From positions 22,253,419 to 22,317,418 of the forward strand of contig OY987243.1 of assembly GCA_963920765.1 (NCBI GenBank): a stretch of 64,000 bases of DNA, written 5' to 3'. This document shows positions 22,735 to 35,557 of this stretch, one piece after another (position 1 is the first letter of the stretch; the number at the start of each line of letters is the position of its first letter). The position numbers were made by a program, and so were the translations under genes. This DNA is from Ulota crispa (lineage: Eukaryota > Streptophyta > Bryopsida > Orthotrichales > Orthotrichaceae). The notes beneath the pieces were generated by a model. The model searched no databases. It was not told where the DNA came from and worked only from the letters and a program-made list of their open reading frames with translations.

Positions 22735-25700
22735 ATGGCAGACGTCGCGGAGGCAGAGCCAGCGTTGGCTGTTCCTGCTGCCAGTGAGACTCCTGTTGCT
22801 GTTCCTCGATCTACATCAACGACAGATAGGAATACTTCTCAAGGACCAGCACCGAAAGTGACGCAGCGATCGTTTTCGATGAACTTTGGTGGTTCTCCAA
22901 GAGCTGCAGATGACGGCACTGGAAAAGCCGGTCCAGTGTCGGGATTCTCTCAGTGGGCGAGAGGGTTTCGGTTGCCAGCGTCACTAGGAACGTCGTCGTC
23001 GTCGTCGTCAGGACCATCAGAGTCTCCCAAAGCGTCACCATTTAGTATGCTGACCAGTGGATTCGGCAAGCGAGTGCCTACCAAAGCAGCACCTGTTGCT
23101 GATTCCGCAGTGGAGAGCCCGTTATCAGACGACTCGGTTGAAGCCCCTGGGGTGCAAGAGGGTAATGCTTTTGATAACTTTACCAAGGGCTTTCTCGATT
23201 CGTCTCGAAATGCTGTGCGGTCCGTTCAGCTGAAGGCCAGACATCTGGTATCTCAAAACAAGCGGAGGTATCAGGTATCGGTCTCTTTTTTCCATTTGGA
23301 CTCTCTTCTTTTTCACTCCCTCTGTCCCTCTAGAAATGTACAAAAAGCTTCCTTGTGCAGGATTAACTGTGTTTTTAGTCTTTTTGCTAGTGACACATGC
23401 ATTCTAGAATCAATATATCATCTACCAACTGTATGCAAAATCTCCAGCTTTGACGTTGCCATTTGAACTCTTAAATTCCATGCAAAAAGTACCATATTTG
23501 TGCATGTTGCCAGCTCCTCAGCTCCTCATTATTGAGGATTTAAGGATTAATTGCAACAATGGTACTTCATATGAGCAAGGCCAAGCTTGCTAGGAGAGGA
23601 ATGCTCTCTAAACGCTTAACTTGCCCCCGTGAGATCATTGAACATGGCAAACGCTTTCTCAGCGTTTAAAATCAGCGAAAGGGAGCTTTTTAGTGGTACA
23701 AGAAATGTGTCTGATTTGGAGCTTTTTAGAGGGACAGAGGGAGTACTATTTTTTGTCACTTTGAGCATTTAACGTATGTAGGTGTGTAATCTTTGAGGTA
23801 TCAGTATATACTTGTGAGAGATCTTTGGTATACAAGCGAAATTTGTTGAGACCAATTTTCTCATGCAATTTCATAGTGAGGGGTTGTAGACCTGACAATA
23901 GACGACCTCATTCCATTCAACGACAGTGGCAGTCATGCTTACACCACTTGCCAATGAGTGCAACCAAGTGAATAGACGAGTTACCCTTTGCAGCAAGGGT
24001 TAGCATAGTTGACGGGATTCAGGTCCCTTTAAGGTTTTAGCATCCTCTGCTTATAACGGGAATGATCATCTAGATGAGTCTGCTAACTTGCTCTACTTCC
24101 AGCTGTTTATTGTGAGGAAATGTGAGTTCACATGATCTTAGATCTGCTGATAGGCCTACCTTACACGGCACCTCGACTCTGGTGTTAAGTTCGTAGTTAC
24201 CATCTGTTTTTTGCTAAATCTAAGGACCGAACAGCTTAAAGTTGCTTTAAAACGTGTCAACATACTCATCATGCGTGCCTTTTTTTGTTGATCAGGAAGG
24301 AGGATTCGATTTAGACATGGCATACATCACTGAAAATATCATCGCCATGGGGTTTCCAGCCGGGGATAAGAGTTCTGGTCTTCTAGGTTATGTGGAGGTA
24401 CTTGAGCTGACCATATCCATCTTCACTGCATTCATTTGTTTGCTTTGATGCTCCATGCCATTTTCGGCATCCTCTGAACTGATATTAAGAGTTGCTTTGT
24501 CTTTATTACAGGGGTTCTATCGCAATCATATGGAAGAGGTGTTGAAGTTTTTTGAGACCCACCATAAGGTATGCTGATTGTAAATGTTTTCTTGAGGTTT
24601 TTGTATCTACTTTGCTTTCTGTTATGTGCTTAACAACTGTATCCTTATATTATTAGTATTAATTGCTTTGCTGTTTTTGTCATGCAGGGCAAGTACAAAG
24701 TGTATAATCTTTGTTCAGAGCGACTGTACGATGCTTCACTTTTTGGGGGAAAGGTTGGTCAGCATGTCTTTTTGTAGTATTTGATAGAGTGCTTTTTTTT
24801 GTATAAATTTGCGCCATACGGGATTCAGTGATTATCTGGTCAGGTTTTTACCTTCACGCTTTCTTCGAACGTAAATATTGGTTGACATTAATGTGCTGAT
24901 TTAAGTGATACGGGAGTTCTATTTGATCCTTGCAGTGCGCTGAGTTGTCTTGCTGGATGGTATAGAATGCTGAAAGCGCTTTGGTAGTAAAACTATGTCA
25001 TTGTGACTACAGGTGGCCTGTTTCCCCTTTGATGATCACAATTGCCCTCCACTACAATTAGTGGCAGCGTTTTGTCAGAGTGCTTATTCATGGCTAAAAG
25101 GCGATCTTGAGAATGTGGTAGTGGTTCATTGCAAAGCCGGAATGGCTCGCACTGGCCTTATGATCACCTGCCTCCTTATGTATCTCAAGGTATACATCGT
25201 GCTCTTTGTGGCAAAGTTAGTAGTATCAGTTGAGTACTGGAAAGCTGTTTCTTTACAAACATACATACATGTACAACACGTACCACGTTCAATCATATGT
25301 TGATAACCATAAAAGAATTGGATCTCTAGGACGACTATTGAAGATATCGGAGATGGTTGACCATGCTCATAGTGCCTGGATCATGTCTCAAATTACAGTA
25401 GTATCGAAAATTTATTAGAATACGTCATAATTGCTGCTCCTTTCTGGTTGTAGTGCAAACCTCCCCTGCTAGAGTTTTGTTGTTGCTTGTGCACAACCGT
25501 CGGTCGTACAGGAGATTTAGAGAACGGGGTCAATGGCGACACTCTTTAATCGATTGTTTTTTACCTCGTTATAACATCAGAGTGACATCATGTGGTGCAG
25601 TTTTTCCCAACTGCAGAAGAGTCCATCAACTATTACAACCAGAAGCGTTGTGTGGATGGCAAGGGCCTTATCCTACCAAGCCAGATTGTAAGACTCCAAT

Positions 25701-28397
25701 CTACTACCACTAGAATGCAAGCTCTTAAAAAAGAAGCGGAACTGCTAACATTAACAGCTGCATCCCTTCTTTCACTGATTAGTATGGGGCCTTTTGTTTC
25801 TGCGTGCCTCTAAATACGATATAGAACCTTTCTTTGGGCAAGAAAATACAGGTATGTTGTAGTAACACGTTCCTGTTTGATTGCAGCGTTATGTGAAGTA
25901 CTTTGAGCGTGTACTCAAGGAGTTTCATGGGGAGACCCCTCAGGGCAGAAAGTAGGACTTCTGCGCCTCCCATCGTAACCATTGTATGTTTCTTTCAGCC
26001 ACTCCAAAGCATATGCGTGATATGAATGTTCTAATCTTAGTACTACACACGATCTGTTATTTTTCACAGGTGCATTTTGAGGGGGATAAGGTTACACAAA
26101 TGTCCTTACTGGGTTCGGCCAGGCATCACCATCTCTGACCACAATGGTATCCACACCTTTCTTTAGAATACCTTTTCCGACCTATATCATTGTGCTTGTG
26201 TCCTGCTTAAATGACTCTCGAGGAATACAAACTAGTTCTTGTTAAAACAGAAAGATCAAAGTCAAGTTTCATGGCTAGCGTGCATGAGTGTGAACAGACA
26301 TATGCATCATTGTATTCACAATTGCTCTAAGCCATTTATTTCCATAGTTGAGAGGAATGTACTTTGTGAAACTGCGTTTTCTGAATGCTGTTCCTGTTAT
26401 CTAGGTGTGCTCTTTTCAAGCAAGAAACATCCACGAACAAAAGACTTGCTAGTATGTTCCTGAACGAGTTTATCCTCATTGGGGTTTTTTCTTAGTTTAG
26501 TGGACTACCAAGCTCAAAATTTTCTGCTATTTGACATCTGTGTGGAGTAAGCACTTAAGGTTGTAACATGTGATGGACATTATTTGCAGTCAGAAGACAT
26601 ATGGTTTAATGCTCCCAGAAAAGGCGTGCTTGTGTTTGCTCTTCCTGGAGAGCGATGTGTGGCAGATATTGATGGGGACTTCAAAATTATGTTCAGTGAT
26701 AGACATGGCGACTTTTACTGGTACGTCTATCATCCCTTTTTTTAATATGAATTTTATACCAGATTCTCATTGACGATTGTGTACAAGGAAGTCAAGTTTC
26801 ATATGCTAGTGTGGTTGTGCGTGAGAGTGTATTTACTATTAAGCTGGGAAACTTATCTAATATGTAGACTTCCAGCTTTTTGAACTGGAAATCTTATAAC
26901 ATAGCTGTTTCTTTTTCCTTTTACTCACAATTGGACCTGATGTGCAATTTGTAGCTGGTTGAACACAAATATGATGGAGACTAGACAGATTTTGGAAACG
27001 TCAGATCTTGATGGCTTTGAGAAGGTGCAATTTTATTTCCATCATTTCTGACGATTTCTCCTTGAAACTGCTTTGTGAGTACGAATCGAGTCATCTGTGG
27101 TTTTTGCCTACTACAATTCTTTGTGCTTTCTACGTGGTGGTTTTGCAGAGACGGCTTCCATCGCCAGGTCTTCAAGTTGAAGTGGTCATTTTAGATCACG
27201 ATGCACCTATTCCAAAGAAGAAAGTAGCGGAAGGAACACCAACTCCTTCTGCAGCTATTGCGAAAGACTCTTCAACAGCGATTCCCCAAGAGAGTGCAGG
27301 CACAGAAGAAGGAAGCAGGTTATCGCAACCTGCGGAACCAGTTCCTGACGGAAATGACAAATCAGAAGGTAAATGTTCTTACATGAGCGGAAAGATTCAG
27401 CTTGTTTCTGTTGGTTTGTTACGTTAGCATGTATAGGGACCGATTTCGTGAAGAGTCCTATACTTACACTGCTGTTCCGATGAATGCCCTACCATCCGAC
27501 TGCCTCTGTTAATCTCTCTACTTCTATTGATTTCTGCTGATTTTAACCTGAGTTCGGCTATTCCTGGGATTTGCGTGTTAGCGAAGGCTGCAGCAACTTG
27601 TGTAAATAATACTCCCTCTGTCCCTCTAAAAACGTCCAAAAAGCTTCCTTGCAAAGGATTAACCGTGTTTTTAGTCTTTGTGCTAGTGACACATGCATTC
27701 TAGAATCAATATACCATCTACCAAATGTATGCAAAATCTCTAGCTTTGATGTTGCCGTTTGGGCACCCAAATTCCATGCAAAAAGTCTTATATTTGTGCA
27801 AGGTACCAACTCCTTATTGATGATTTAAAGATTAGTAGCAATAATGGTACCTCATATGGGCAAGGCCAAACTTGCTAGGAGAGGAATGCTCCCTAATCAC
27901 TTAACTTGCCCCCATGAGATCATTAAACATGACGAACGCTTTCTCAGCGTTTGAAATCAGCAAAACGGAGCTTTTTAGTGGTACAAGAAATGTGTCTGAT
28001 TTGGACGTTTTTAGAGGGACAGAGGGAGTAAATTTGAGCCACGACTCCAACCAAGATTTGCATCATTTTTGCAGGTAACACACCACTTGGCGATACTTCT
28101 AATGTACAAGGCGAATCCAAGGTGATTGCTCCCGTGGAGGCCAGTGCTGGTGAGATAGGAGATTCCTTGAAGGAGGCCCATATTGGTGATGCGAAGAAAG
28201 TGGAAGCATCTCAAGTTGAAGGTAATATAGAAAACCGCAAAGATTCAGGAGTGCTCTCCAGGCACGACGAGAGTCCGAAAAGTGGAACAATGGCTCCTAG
28301 CGATTTCAAGGCTATTGCTGCAGCCAGTGCTGCAGATGCATCCGTCTTCACCTTTGGTGACGATGACGACTACGATAGTGAGGAAGAGCTCCAGTAA
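22735..28397 (+). CDS. PTEN2: PTEN2-like dual-specificity / phosphoinositide phosphatase, 13 exons
   Basis: Exons: 22735-23274, 24296-24397, 24512-24568, 24688-24753, 25013-25189, 25601-25687, 25887-25951, 26070-26146, 26405-26451, 26590-26720, 26955-27024, 27149-27368 and 28075-28397. All introns are GT-AG and all phases join, giving about 653 aa. Exon 1 encodes a 180-residue Ser/Ala-rich extension. The phosphatase domain follows, with FDDHN (catalytic Asp about 263) and the plant-type P-loop HCKAGMARTG (Cys about 295, Arg about 301). A C2 domain runs roughly from residue 365 to 500. The tail is acidic and ends FTFGDDDDYDSEEELQ, as in plant PTEN2 rather than PTEN1. The family removes 3-phosphate from phosphoinositides and can act on phosphoproteins; plant PTEN2 also binds phosphatidic acid. 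The ATG is 31 bases after a leader-intron acceptor at 22704. Introns 1 and 12 each contain a Stowaway-like MITE. The gene looks intact. Confidence 0.93.
23316..23743 (+). mobile_element. Stowaway-like MITE in PTEN intron 1
   Basis: The ends CTCCCTCTGTCCCTCTAGAA and TTTTTAGAGGGACAGAGGGAG flank a 428-bp non-coding body. TA follows the right end; the left flank is CA, presumably a mutated TA. It begins 42 bp after the exon 1 donor. Translation reading through into it makes a spurious 243-codon ORF. Confidence 0.88.
27612..28028 (+). mobile_element. Stowaway-like MITE in the last PTEN intron
   Basis: 417 bp with ends CTCCCTCTGTCCCTCTAAAA and TTTTTAGAGGGACAGAGGGAG and perfect TA flanks (27610-27611 and 28029-28030). 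It has the same orientation as the intron 1 copy and stops 46 bp before the exon 13 acceptor. Confidence 0.92.
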
Positions 28398-30726
28398 AAC
28401 TCTCACTTTTGGTAAGCGTTATGGGATATACTGTATCTCGCATCAGCATGTTTCAGGATCAGTGGTCGAGACCATGTGAGTTTTTGACGAGAAACGTCTA
28501 ACTGGCTGAAAGTTGGAACGGTTATCTGCACAAATAATGGCTTTTCTTGCTGCGAAGACTTTTTGGATAGACTGGTTTTCTCAATTGAGGTGGTTTGTTA
28601 TTTTGAAGATGCATTGGACTTCAACAGCTCTTAGTGTACGAGGGATGTGCAGTGCAGTGAGATTTATGTAAAGGCAGAGAGAGAGAGGCATGCTGGTATT
28701 GTACAGATGGATGTTATACGGCTTGCTGTTCTGATGTTTCTATAGCTGATTAGTGGCTTAATGTAGTAGTTGTTTCTAGATTTTCATGGTGGCGAATGTT
28801 TTTATTGTTCCCAAGAACTGATAAAGCGTCCTGCATTCTTTCACGTGTAAGTGCAGATTACCACATGTTTCCGTTAACTGTACATTTCTGTATATAACCT
28901 CTAGAAGTGCGAGCGTCCAATATCTGGATCACTATCAGATTTGCAAGTCATACAGTAGTTGCTTTTGTGTATATTCAACTTTACCACACAAAAATATTCG
29001 TGTAAGGTCGTAAGTTAGTTCGTACTTCAATTGGAGGGAAATCTCGGGTTGACCCCGGTTTGCTCTCCGTAAGGGATTTTCTTATATTTCAATTGGAGGA
29101 AATGAAAAACTTTTAAAATTGCAAATTCTATAGTTGTAGTTTTTTACAAGTAAAATCTTATTTTGCCTTAAAACCTCCAAATCTTTATTGTTGGGTTAAG
29201 GTTGAGGAGCCTAAAATAACTTGGGACCTGTAAGAGTTGCTTGAACTTATTTTGATTCCAATAAGTGTGGCACTATGTAAATAGTTAGATGATTCACTAT
29301 TGTAGGTTGAGAGCAGATTTGGCATAAAATAATTTCCCAAATTAGTTGAATTATTCTATAAATCATTGTACAAAAAAGCCCAATATCAAACAAAATAAAA
29401 AGCTGAAATGTCGAATATAATGGAAGTCACTAAACTCCAAAATAAGTTTAGTTAATTCTAGAAGATTGAAGGTACTTTTAGGATGGTGCAATCTATTGCT
29501 AGTTTTGTATCAAACTTAGCAAATTTTGGAAAGAAGAAAGCTTGGCAGCTTTGCATCAAACTTAGCTAATTCTGAAAATAAGAAGGCTTGATTTGTTCCA
29601 ATCTTAGTGCTAAGCTTAGCTCCTTTTATAGATCAAAGTTGTTTTCAAAAGGGCTTCTTTAAGTACTACTTGTTCACCACAGGGCCAAGCCGCCAGGGTA
29701 GAAAATCTCAAAAGTTTCCAAATTCAATTAGATATGTAAAAAATCTAAATTCTCACATTTCCTATCAAGTGAATCCTTTTCCAAAGTAGTTACAGTAGTG
29801 GTCTTAGATATGGCAGTTTACATATCATGTAGCTTCACACTTTTATACAAAAAACGAGGACCAGTCTTGAAATTATATGAGTAAAATCCATAGCTCTACA
29901 TTAGTATGCACTAGATCAATCTTCTACAAGAGCATTGAGTTTATGCACGCAGCTCAGGTAAAGTGGGTCAAAATTACTTTTAAGTGGATTAAACTTGCTT
30001 CAAAGTGGATTGAGCTTGTTCCCCAGGTGTGTTGAACTTGCTTACAGGAGTTCCAAGAGTTATTCAAACTTCACATCAAAGCACAACGCATAGTAAAATA
30101 GGTCAAAGTTGCTTCTAAGACTAGAAGTGGTTAAACTTCATATTTCCACATAAAGTATCTGCAGTGAGTTTGTTGAGTTTAGCAATATTTAGCATTGAGT
30201 AAAAAATATTGTATTATCAATCATAATTGAACAACCACGTAAGTTATGCGTTGAACATCATATTGCTCCTCTATATCAAGCTCCATTTTTTGCGCCAAGC
30301 CTTCTCCTTTTAAGCCATTCTTCTCTGCAAAGCTCCTTCTTTTACGTTGACCTCATGCTTGGAGTTGCAAACCTTGCGCCAAATTCCTAAATTCAATTCA
30401 TTCTCATTTAGTAAATAACATGCTTCTTGTCATCAGCAAATTCCTTCGCATCATAGCAACATTTTCTTGTGCATTACAATAATGGACTACCAATCTAAGC
30501 TTTTTTTAATTCCAAACATTGCAATAAATGTGTAGAGTTACTGCAAATAGTATCATGAACTAGAAGCATATATTGTTGAAAGAATGTTCATATATGAATC
30601 TTAGCTATTGATGATACGTTGTAAAGATGGAGATATGTCCATCATGTAGATATACATTTGTTACATAAATTTGATTGAATTTCAATAAAAAAGAGTCGAG
30701 GCAAAAAGAGAGATCATGGTGAAAAC
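28398..30726. other. PTEN 3' flank and intergenic DNA
   Basis: 28398-28950 is moderately GC-rich and probably holds the PTEN 3' UTR. Beyond this the sequence is AT-rich with no credible ORF (largest 60 codons at 29607-29789) and no clear repeat ends. Confidence 0.45.
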
Positions 30727-30894
30727 CTACTAATAGAAAAATGACAATAAATGACTAGGTCACAACAACTGCACAACAACTACATGAATGTAATTGATCC
30801 ATTTTGTAGTCATTGCATAGTTGTTGTATAATTCTATAGTTGTTGTACAATTGTTGAGACCTAATTATTTATTGCTATTTTTCTATCAGTAATC
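30727..30894. mobile_element. Small foldback element, 168 bp
   Basis: The left arm CTAATAGAAAAATGACAATA and the inverse of the right arm CTGATAGAAAAATAGCAATA match, followed by AGGTC and repeats of ACAACAACTA in both arms. Non-coding; superfamily unknown. Confidence 0.6.
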
Positions 30895-33800
30895 ATGGTT
30901 TGATAACAATTCAACGGCCATTATACCAAAATTCTGCATCGTCCTGTCACATGCATAGCTTACAAGAGTAGGTACTTGGTAGTGGATTGGTTAGACCAAT
31001 TTCTTGTTTCACAAGTGTACCAAACCGTGGGCTGCCATTACAGCTCAAAGAGTCTAATTGGATTTAAACTTGACCTAACGGGCAGCTAGAGACGATCGTT
31101 TCTTGAGCCAATTAAGTCCATGATTTAGCGACTAAAGATAAGTATTCCATGCTTTTGTATTCTCGCAAGGGCACGTAGCCACCTTATAGTGATATTTGTT
31201 TCATATTTCTTCATTTCAATGTATTTATTTAGATATTTGAAAAACCTATGTATTTTGCATTTATTTTCAATAAAATTACTAAAGAATTGGAATAGATTTG
31301 AAAATGTGAAAGGAGAAAAAATGATATATCTTTGGTGGAGTATAATGTATAAGAATATGGGCTGACGTGCCTCACCACTTTACCATAGAAAGGAGAAAAG
31401 TAGAGAAGAAGATTATTTAGTATATTAGAGTGTGTGTGTGAGTGAGGGTCTTAGAGAAAAGGAGAAATTTGTAACTTTATGGTGATACAATTTTTTGTGT
31501 ATGAAATATTTTATATTGAAATTTGAAGAAATTATTTCTTGTGCAATTATCTTTTTAAAATGAGTTTGCAAGTCCGATTTGAAAATCTGATGCAAAATTT
31601 ATGAATGTTTGAATTTTAAAGTTCCAAAACCAATTTATGAAGAAAGGCATAGAGTTTGGCAAATCATAGTTTAAAAGATTTTTATCATTTTGCAACAAGA
31701 TTTGGAGAGAGTGTTAATCATTGTTTTAACTTTTTAATAAGTCAATAAATTTAAAATTTAAAATTTTAAAAAGAAGTTATGGAAGTGTAAATGACTAGGG
31801 GGACTACCCTTTTGTTAGAAGAATGCCAAAACTTTGAGGAGCTACAACTTTTGGATAGTTCAAAAAATTCTTTTCAAAATTTTAGAAGTAATAGTTAATT
31901 GTACTAGCTTTTCAAATTGTTATCATTCATTATATTTGGAGTTTTACTAGAGGAGTTATAGTGTGTAGAAGTTGCAAGATTGAATGCTCTCTAAATATTT
32001 TGAAACCCAAATTTTGATTGACTATAATTTAAAAGCAGAGTTTTATTTTTTAATAAAATTTTTAGAGGTCTTACGCAGTTGTATTAGCTTTTAAAATCAA
32101 TATCATAGTAGTAGGTGAAAATTGTAGAATAAAAGTTATAGCGGTTTGAAAAAACAATATTTTGATTGCAAAGAGGGAGAATAGTATTTACTTTAAATCC
32201 ACATAACTTTTGATCAATTGTTTATAATGAGTTGAGATTTAGACAGGTATTACGCAATTAGAAAGGCTTTACAAAGGCAATTGTATTTAACATTTAGATT
32301 TTTGAGCCATCTGTGACACTAGATAGAAGGTTACGGTTTTTTTAAGACTTGTTGATTGTGGTTTTCCTCATTGTTTTTTTTTTTAAAATCTGAAAACTTG
32401 AAGATTTTAAGATTTTAAGATTTTAAAATATGAAGATATCAAGAGGAATATTTTGAGTTTATTTTTTAAATATGTGTAAGATGTGGCTTTATTATTCCTA
32501 GCCGGATTTGAAAACTTGTTGTATTTTTTTTGTTTATTGTTTTGTGAACATCGTGATAAACAGTCTGAATTAAAGCAGACTTCAATTAATTACCCATATA
32601 GTCGAGATTTGCTATATTCTTATGGTTTGAAGTTTTTGCCAACATACCATGAATTTGATTTTAAGATCTTATTATTTGGACGGCAGCTTGTATCTGCTAT
32701 TATGTATTCCATGGATTCTTATCCCTACTTTGACTATTATGCTCCTAAAATTAGTTACATGATAAACCAATAGAAAACAAAAGATTAAAGATTGCAAATA
32801 GAAGAAAGAAAATTGATAATAATCCCGAGATAGCAATGCAAGATCGCAGCGAGACACTCATTGTATTCCCGAGGCGCTAATTTCTACTCTACAACGTTAT
32901 TATTTCAGAGCTTGCTCTAACGACTTTACATCAAAGTACAATAAGATATTTAAAATGTGTAGAGAAGGTAACTCACTTTGTAGCAGTTCTCATTTGTAGC
33001 ATGCAAAAAAATTCAGTGGAGACTTTTACAAGCTCGATTTGGAGTAGAAAAAATGTATTTTCATAATTTTTTTGAGAAGCATTGGTTCCGACTTAGAAAA
33101 ATGAGTTTTTTCAATATTTGCACAATTTTAATATGCAGTATCTTTTATATTTGTAGCTACAGTTTTGATTTGAAAAAAAAAATTTGATGTTTACAAAACT
33201 TTGACGGTTACATTAGCTTCGACATTTACATTGATGAGTTTGATTTGAATAAAAATGTTTTGATGTGTGTAGTAGTAGGTTGAATCAAAAATTAGAGTTA
33301 AGTTGACTTTTGTTGTTTGCAAGAGTACTGTGGTTACGATGTGTAGCAAATAATTTCAAAAAGGTAAGTGAAGCATAATTTTAAACTTATAATAATTTTT
33401 GCATGTAGATAGTAAAGTTTTTGTTTTTGCTATTATTTAACAATTTGCAATGCATGCATAAATACTATTATTGATTTTGACATGTGGTTGGAAGAGAATA
33501 ATTGCTAAAAAGATAGAAAAAAATCTTGCAACATGTGAAGTTGTTGTAAAGGATGCGAAGTCATTGGAATCAGTGGTGTCATTAAAACAAAATTTCTATG
33601 TGCTCAAAAAGCGAGTAATTGCTGCTGTAACCACTTTCAATGCATATAACAACAAGTTCTAAAGTCTTTTGCAGGTCTATAATGAATGCTATATTGAGAG
33701 CTCTAATCATTGTCTAGTCTTTATCTACATGAAGATTCCAACAAACTACTTATGCTACTTACTTCGTAAATCTCATTTTTCTTTTGGTGTAGAACTGCAT

Positions 33801-34067
33801 GTGATTCTTCTTGCCAATGCAAGTAGACCAGAGACAATTTCTTTTTCTTTGATTTTATGCATAGCAATGCAACACGAGACAAGTTTTTCTCTATGTCATC
33901 TTCCACTGAGTCATTTGTATATGAAGTATTGTTGTCACATATGTTTTTAGATTCCAACATACTTAGAGTTGTTGCAATTGACGTTGTAAAAAAAATGTGT
34001 TGTTATGTTGTCTTTCATTGCTTGAATTTGAGTCTTTGTCAAATGCATCTAACAGATATGCTTGCTT
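30895..34067. other. AT-rich intergenic DNA, possible transposon flank
   Basis: Very AT-rich, with short runs such as three tandem GATTTTAA units near 32400-32430. The ORF 32483-32773 has no domain. A minus-strand ORF at 33721-33960 lies just downstream of the transposase relic and might be its decayed C-terminus, but I cannot support that from motifs. Confidence 0.4.
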
Positions 34068-35557
34068 CTAACCTTTCATTTTTTTTTTTTCAAAAACATA
34101 AAACCATATTTTGTGTAACCAACCGCATAGAAGAGGTTTGGTAGTGAACATCTTGAAGTCTAATGTTGCTTCCTCTTCATTGTCTATTTGCTTGGTGATG
34201 CTGGCCATAGTCCATACATTAAATTGTAGCATAAACACATGTGTTAATGGCATTTGAATGATGATGTTGGCTAGTTGTAAAATGCTTGTATAATTTACTA
34301 GAATAAATAGTATCAAAATTGGGGGATGCATTTTTGTGGTCCAAGACAAGAATTCCTCTGATTTGTGTACTGTCCAGCAATCTATCAACAATATAAGTGG
34401 TTGATTTTTTGGTAGGTCTAATTCCTTAGCCTTTGCAACTCTGTAAATCTCCAAGATGTTTCTTACAATATCCTTGCAAATTTGAAGAGTTGATCGATGA
34501 TTGTTGCTAGTTGCTAAATCCCATCCAAAACCTTGGCAAAGTTGACGACCTTCATTTAGTAGTGCTAAAGATTGAAAGATAGTGAATGTGAAAAAGACTT
34601 GTAAAAGAAGTAAAATACCTTCAGTTGGGGAGGACACAACTATAGTAATTTGTCCCTTGTTTTCTTTTCCATGGACAATAATTTGTTTAGATCCTTTCTT
34701 CTCCCATGTCCTTGATCCTCCTGTTGACACTAAACAAGTACCAATTTTACCAAAATTTACCACAAGGGCAAGAAGGATATCATGTAATTTTGATAGATAA
34801 ACAACTCTTTGTGCCATCTTTTTGCATTGATGTACCAAATCCTTGGGTAATTTTCAACCTCGGAAACTCCAGTTAGGATTTTTTTGATAAAACTCGTTGT
34901 TTATTCAATAGTAGCCTTGAATCCCATTTTAGAAATAGAATCTAATAAGTGTGATACTTGTTTTTGATCAATAGCTTTTATCAAAGGTTGTATGGTTGTT
35001 CCATAGAGTGGTTGTCCAACCTCTTATTGTTTTTTTAGGATAAAAACAATCTCACTTTCTACCTCAAGATATTTAGAGAGAATTGGTAAATGTTGAGAAG
35101 CTTTTGTGAAGCTTGTTTCATTTTGCATACAATGTTTGTATTTCTCTCTAAGTATCCTAGTAGAAGTGAACCATCCATATAATTTACTCCTCAATCCATC
35201 ATAAACACTATGGATTTGTCCTAGCTCTTTATAAACAACTTGTAGATAAAGCAAAGCACAGTTATAATTTCAATGACTCTTCATAGGGTGCCAAAGAGAA
35301 GAGGAGAACCAGTTGGTATAGGAACCTTTGACCTTTGTTATCTTCATTTACTTCTCCAACTTGGGCTTAAGTAGATGTAAAATAACTTCACTTTTTGGAC
35401 GTTCAACCCTCCTCTGTGATGTTGCTACCTTTGGCACGGCTTGTTTCATCTCCACTTCAGCATTGAACACCTTCAACTTGTGGGAAATAGAGACAAACCT
35501 CTCATATTTGTTAATAGAGCTAAATAAGTTACTAATCATCAATTGCTTCTTGGCCAT
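34068..35557 (-). pseudogene. Decayed pogo/DDE_1-type transposase
   Basis: Read on the minus strand, four collinear pieces give one transposase-like order: 35557-35348 (N-terminus, ERPKSEVILHLLKPKLEK), 35254-35024 (GWFTSTRILREKYKHC, then HLPILSKYLEVE), 35023-34839 (in-frame stop, QPLIKAI then LLDS) and 34838-34068 (catalytic core: RTWEKKGSK, QITIVVSS, LLIDCWTVHKSEEFLSW, ILILFILVNYTSILQ). From memory of the family, the first acidic position (usually NSDQTG) reads NFGKIG and the third (usually QPAD) reads QLAN. Only the Asp in LLIDCW persists. Frameshifts and stops confirm it is dead. These elements use TA targets. No terminal repeats were found. Confidence 0.75.

Noticed and set aside
22735-23466. 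243-codon single-exon ORF as a separate gene
   Set aside because: It is PTEN exon 1 read past its donor at 23275 into intron 1 and a MITE.
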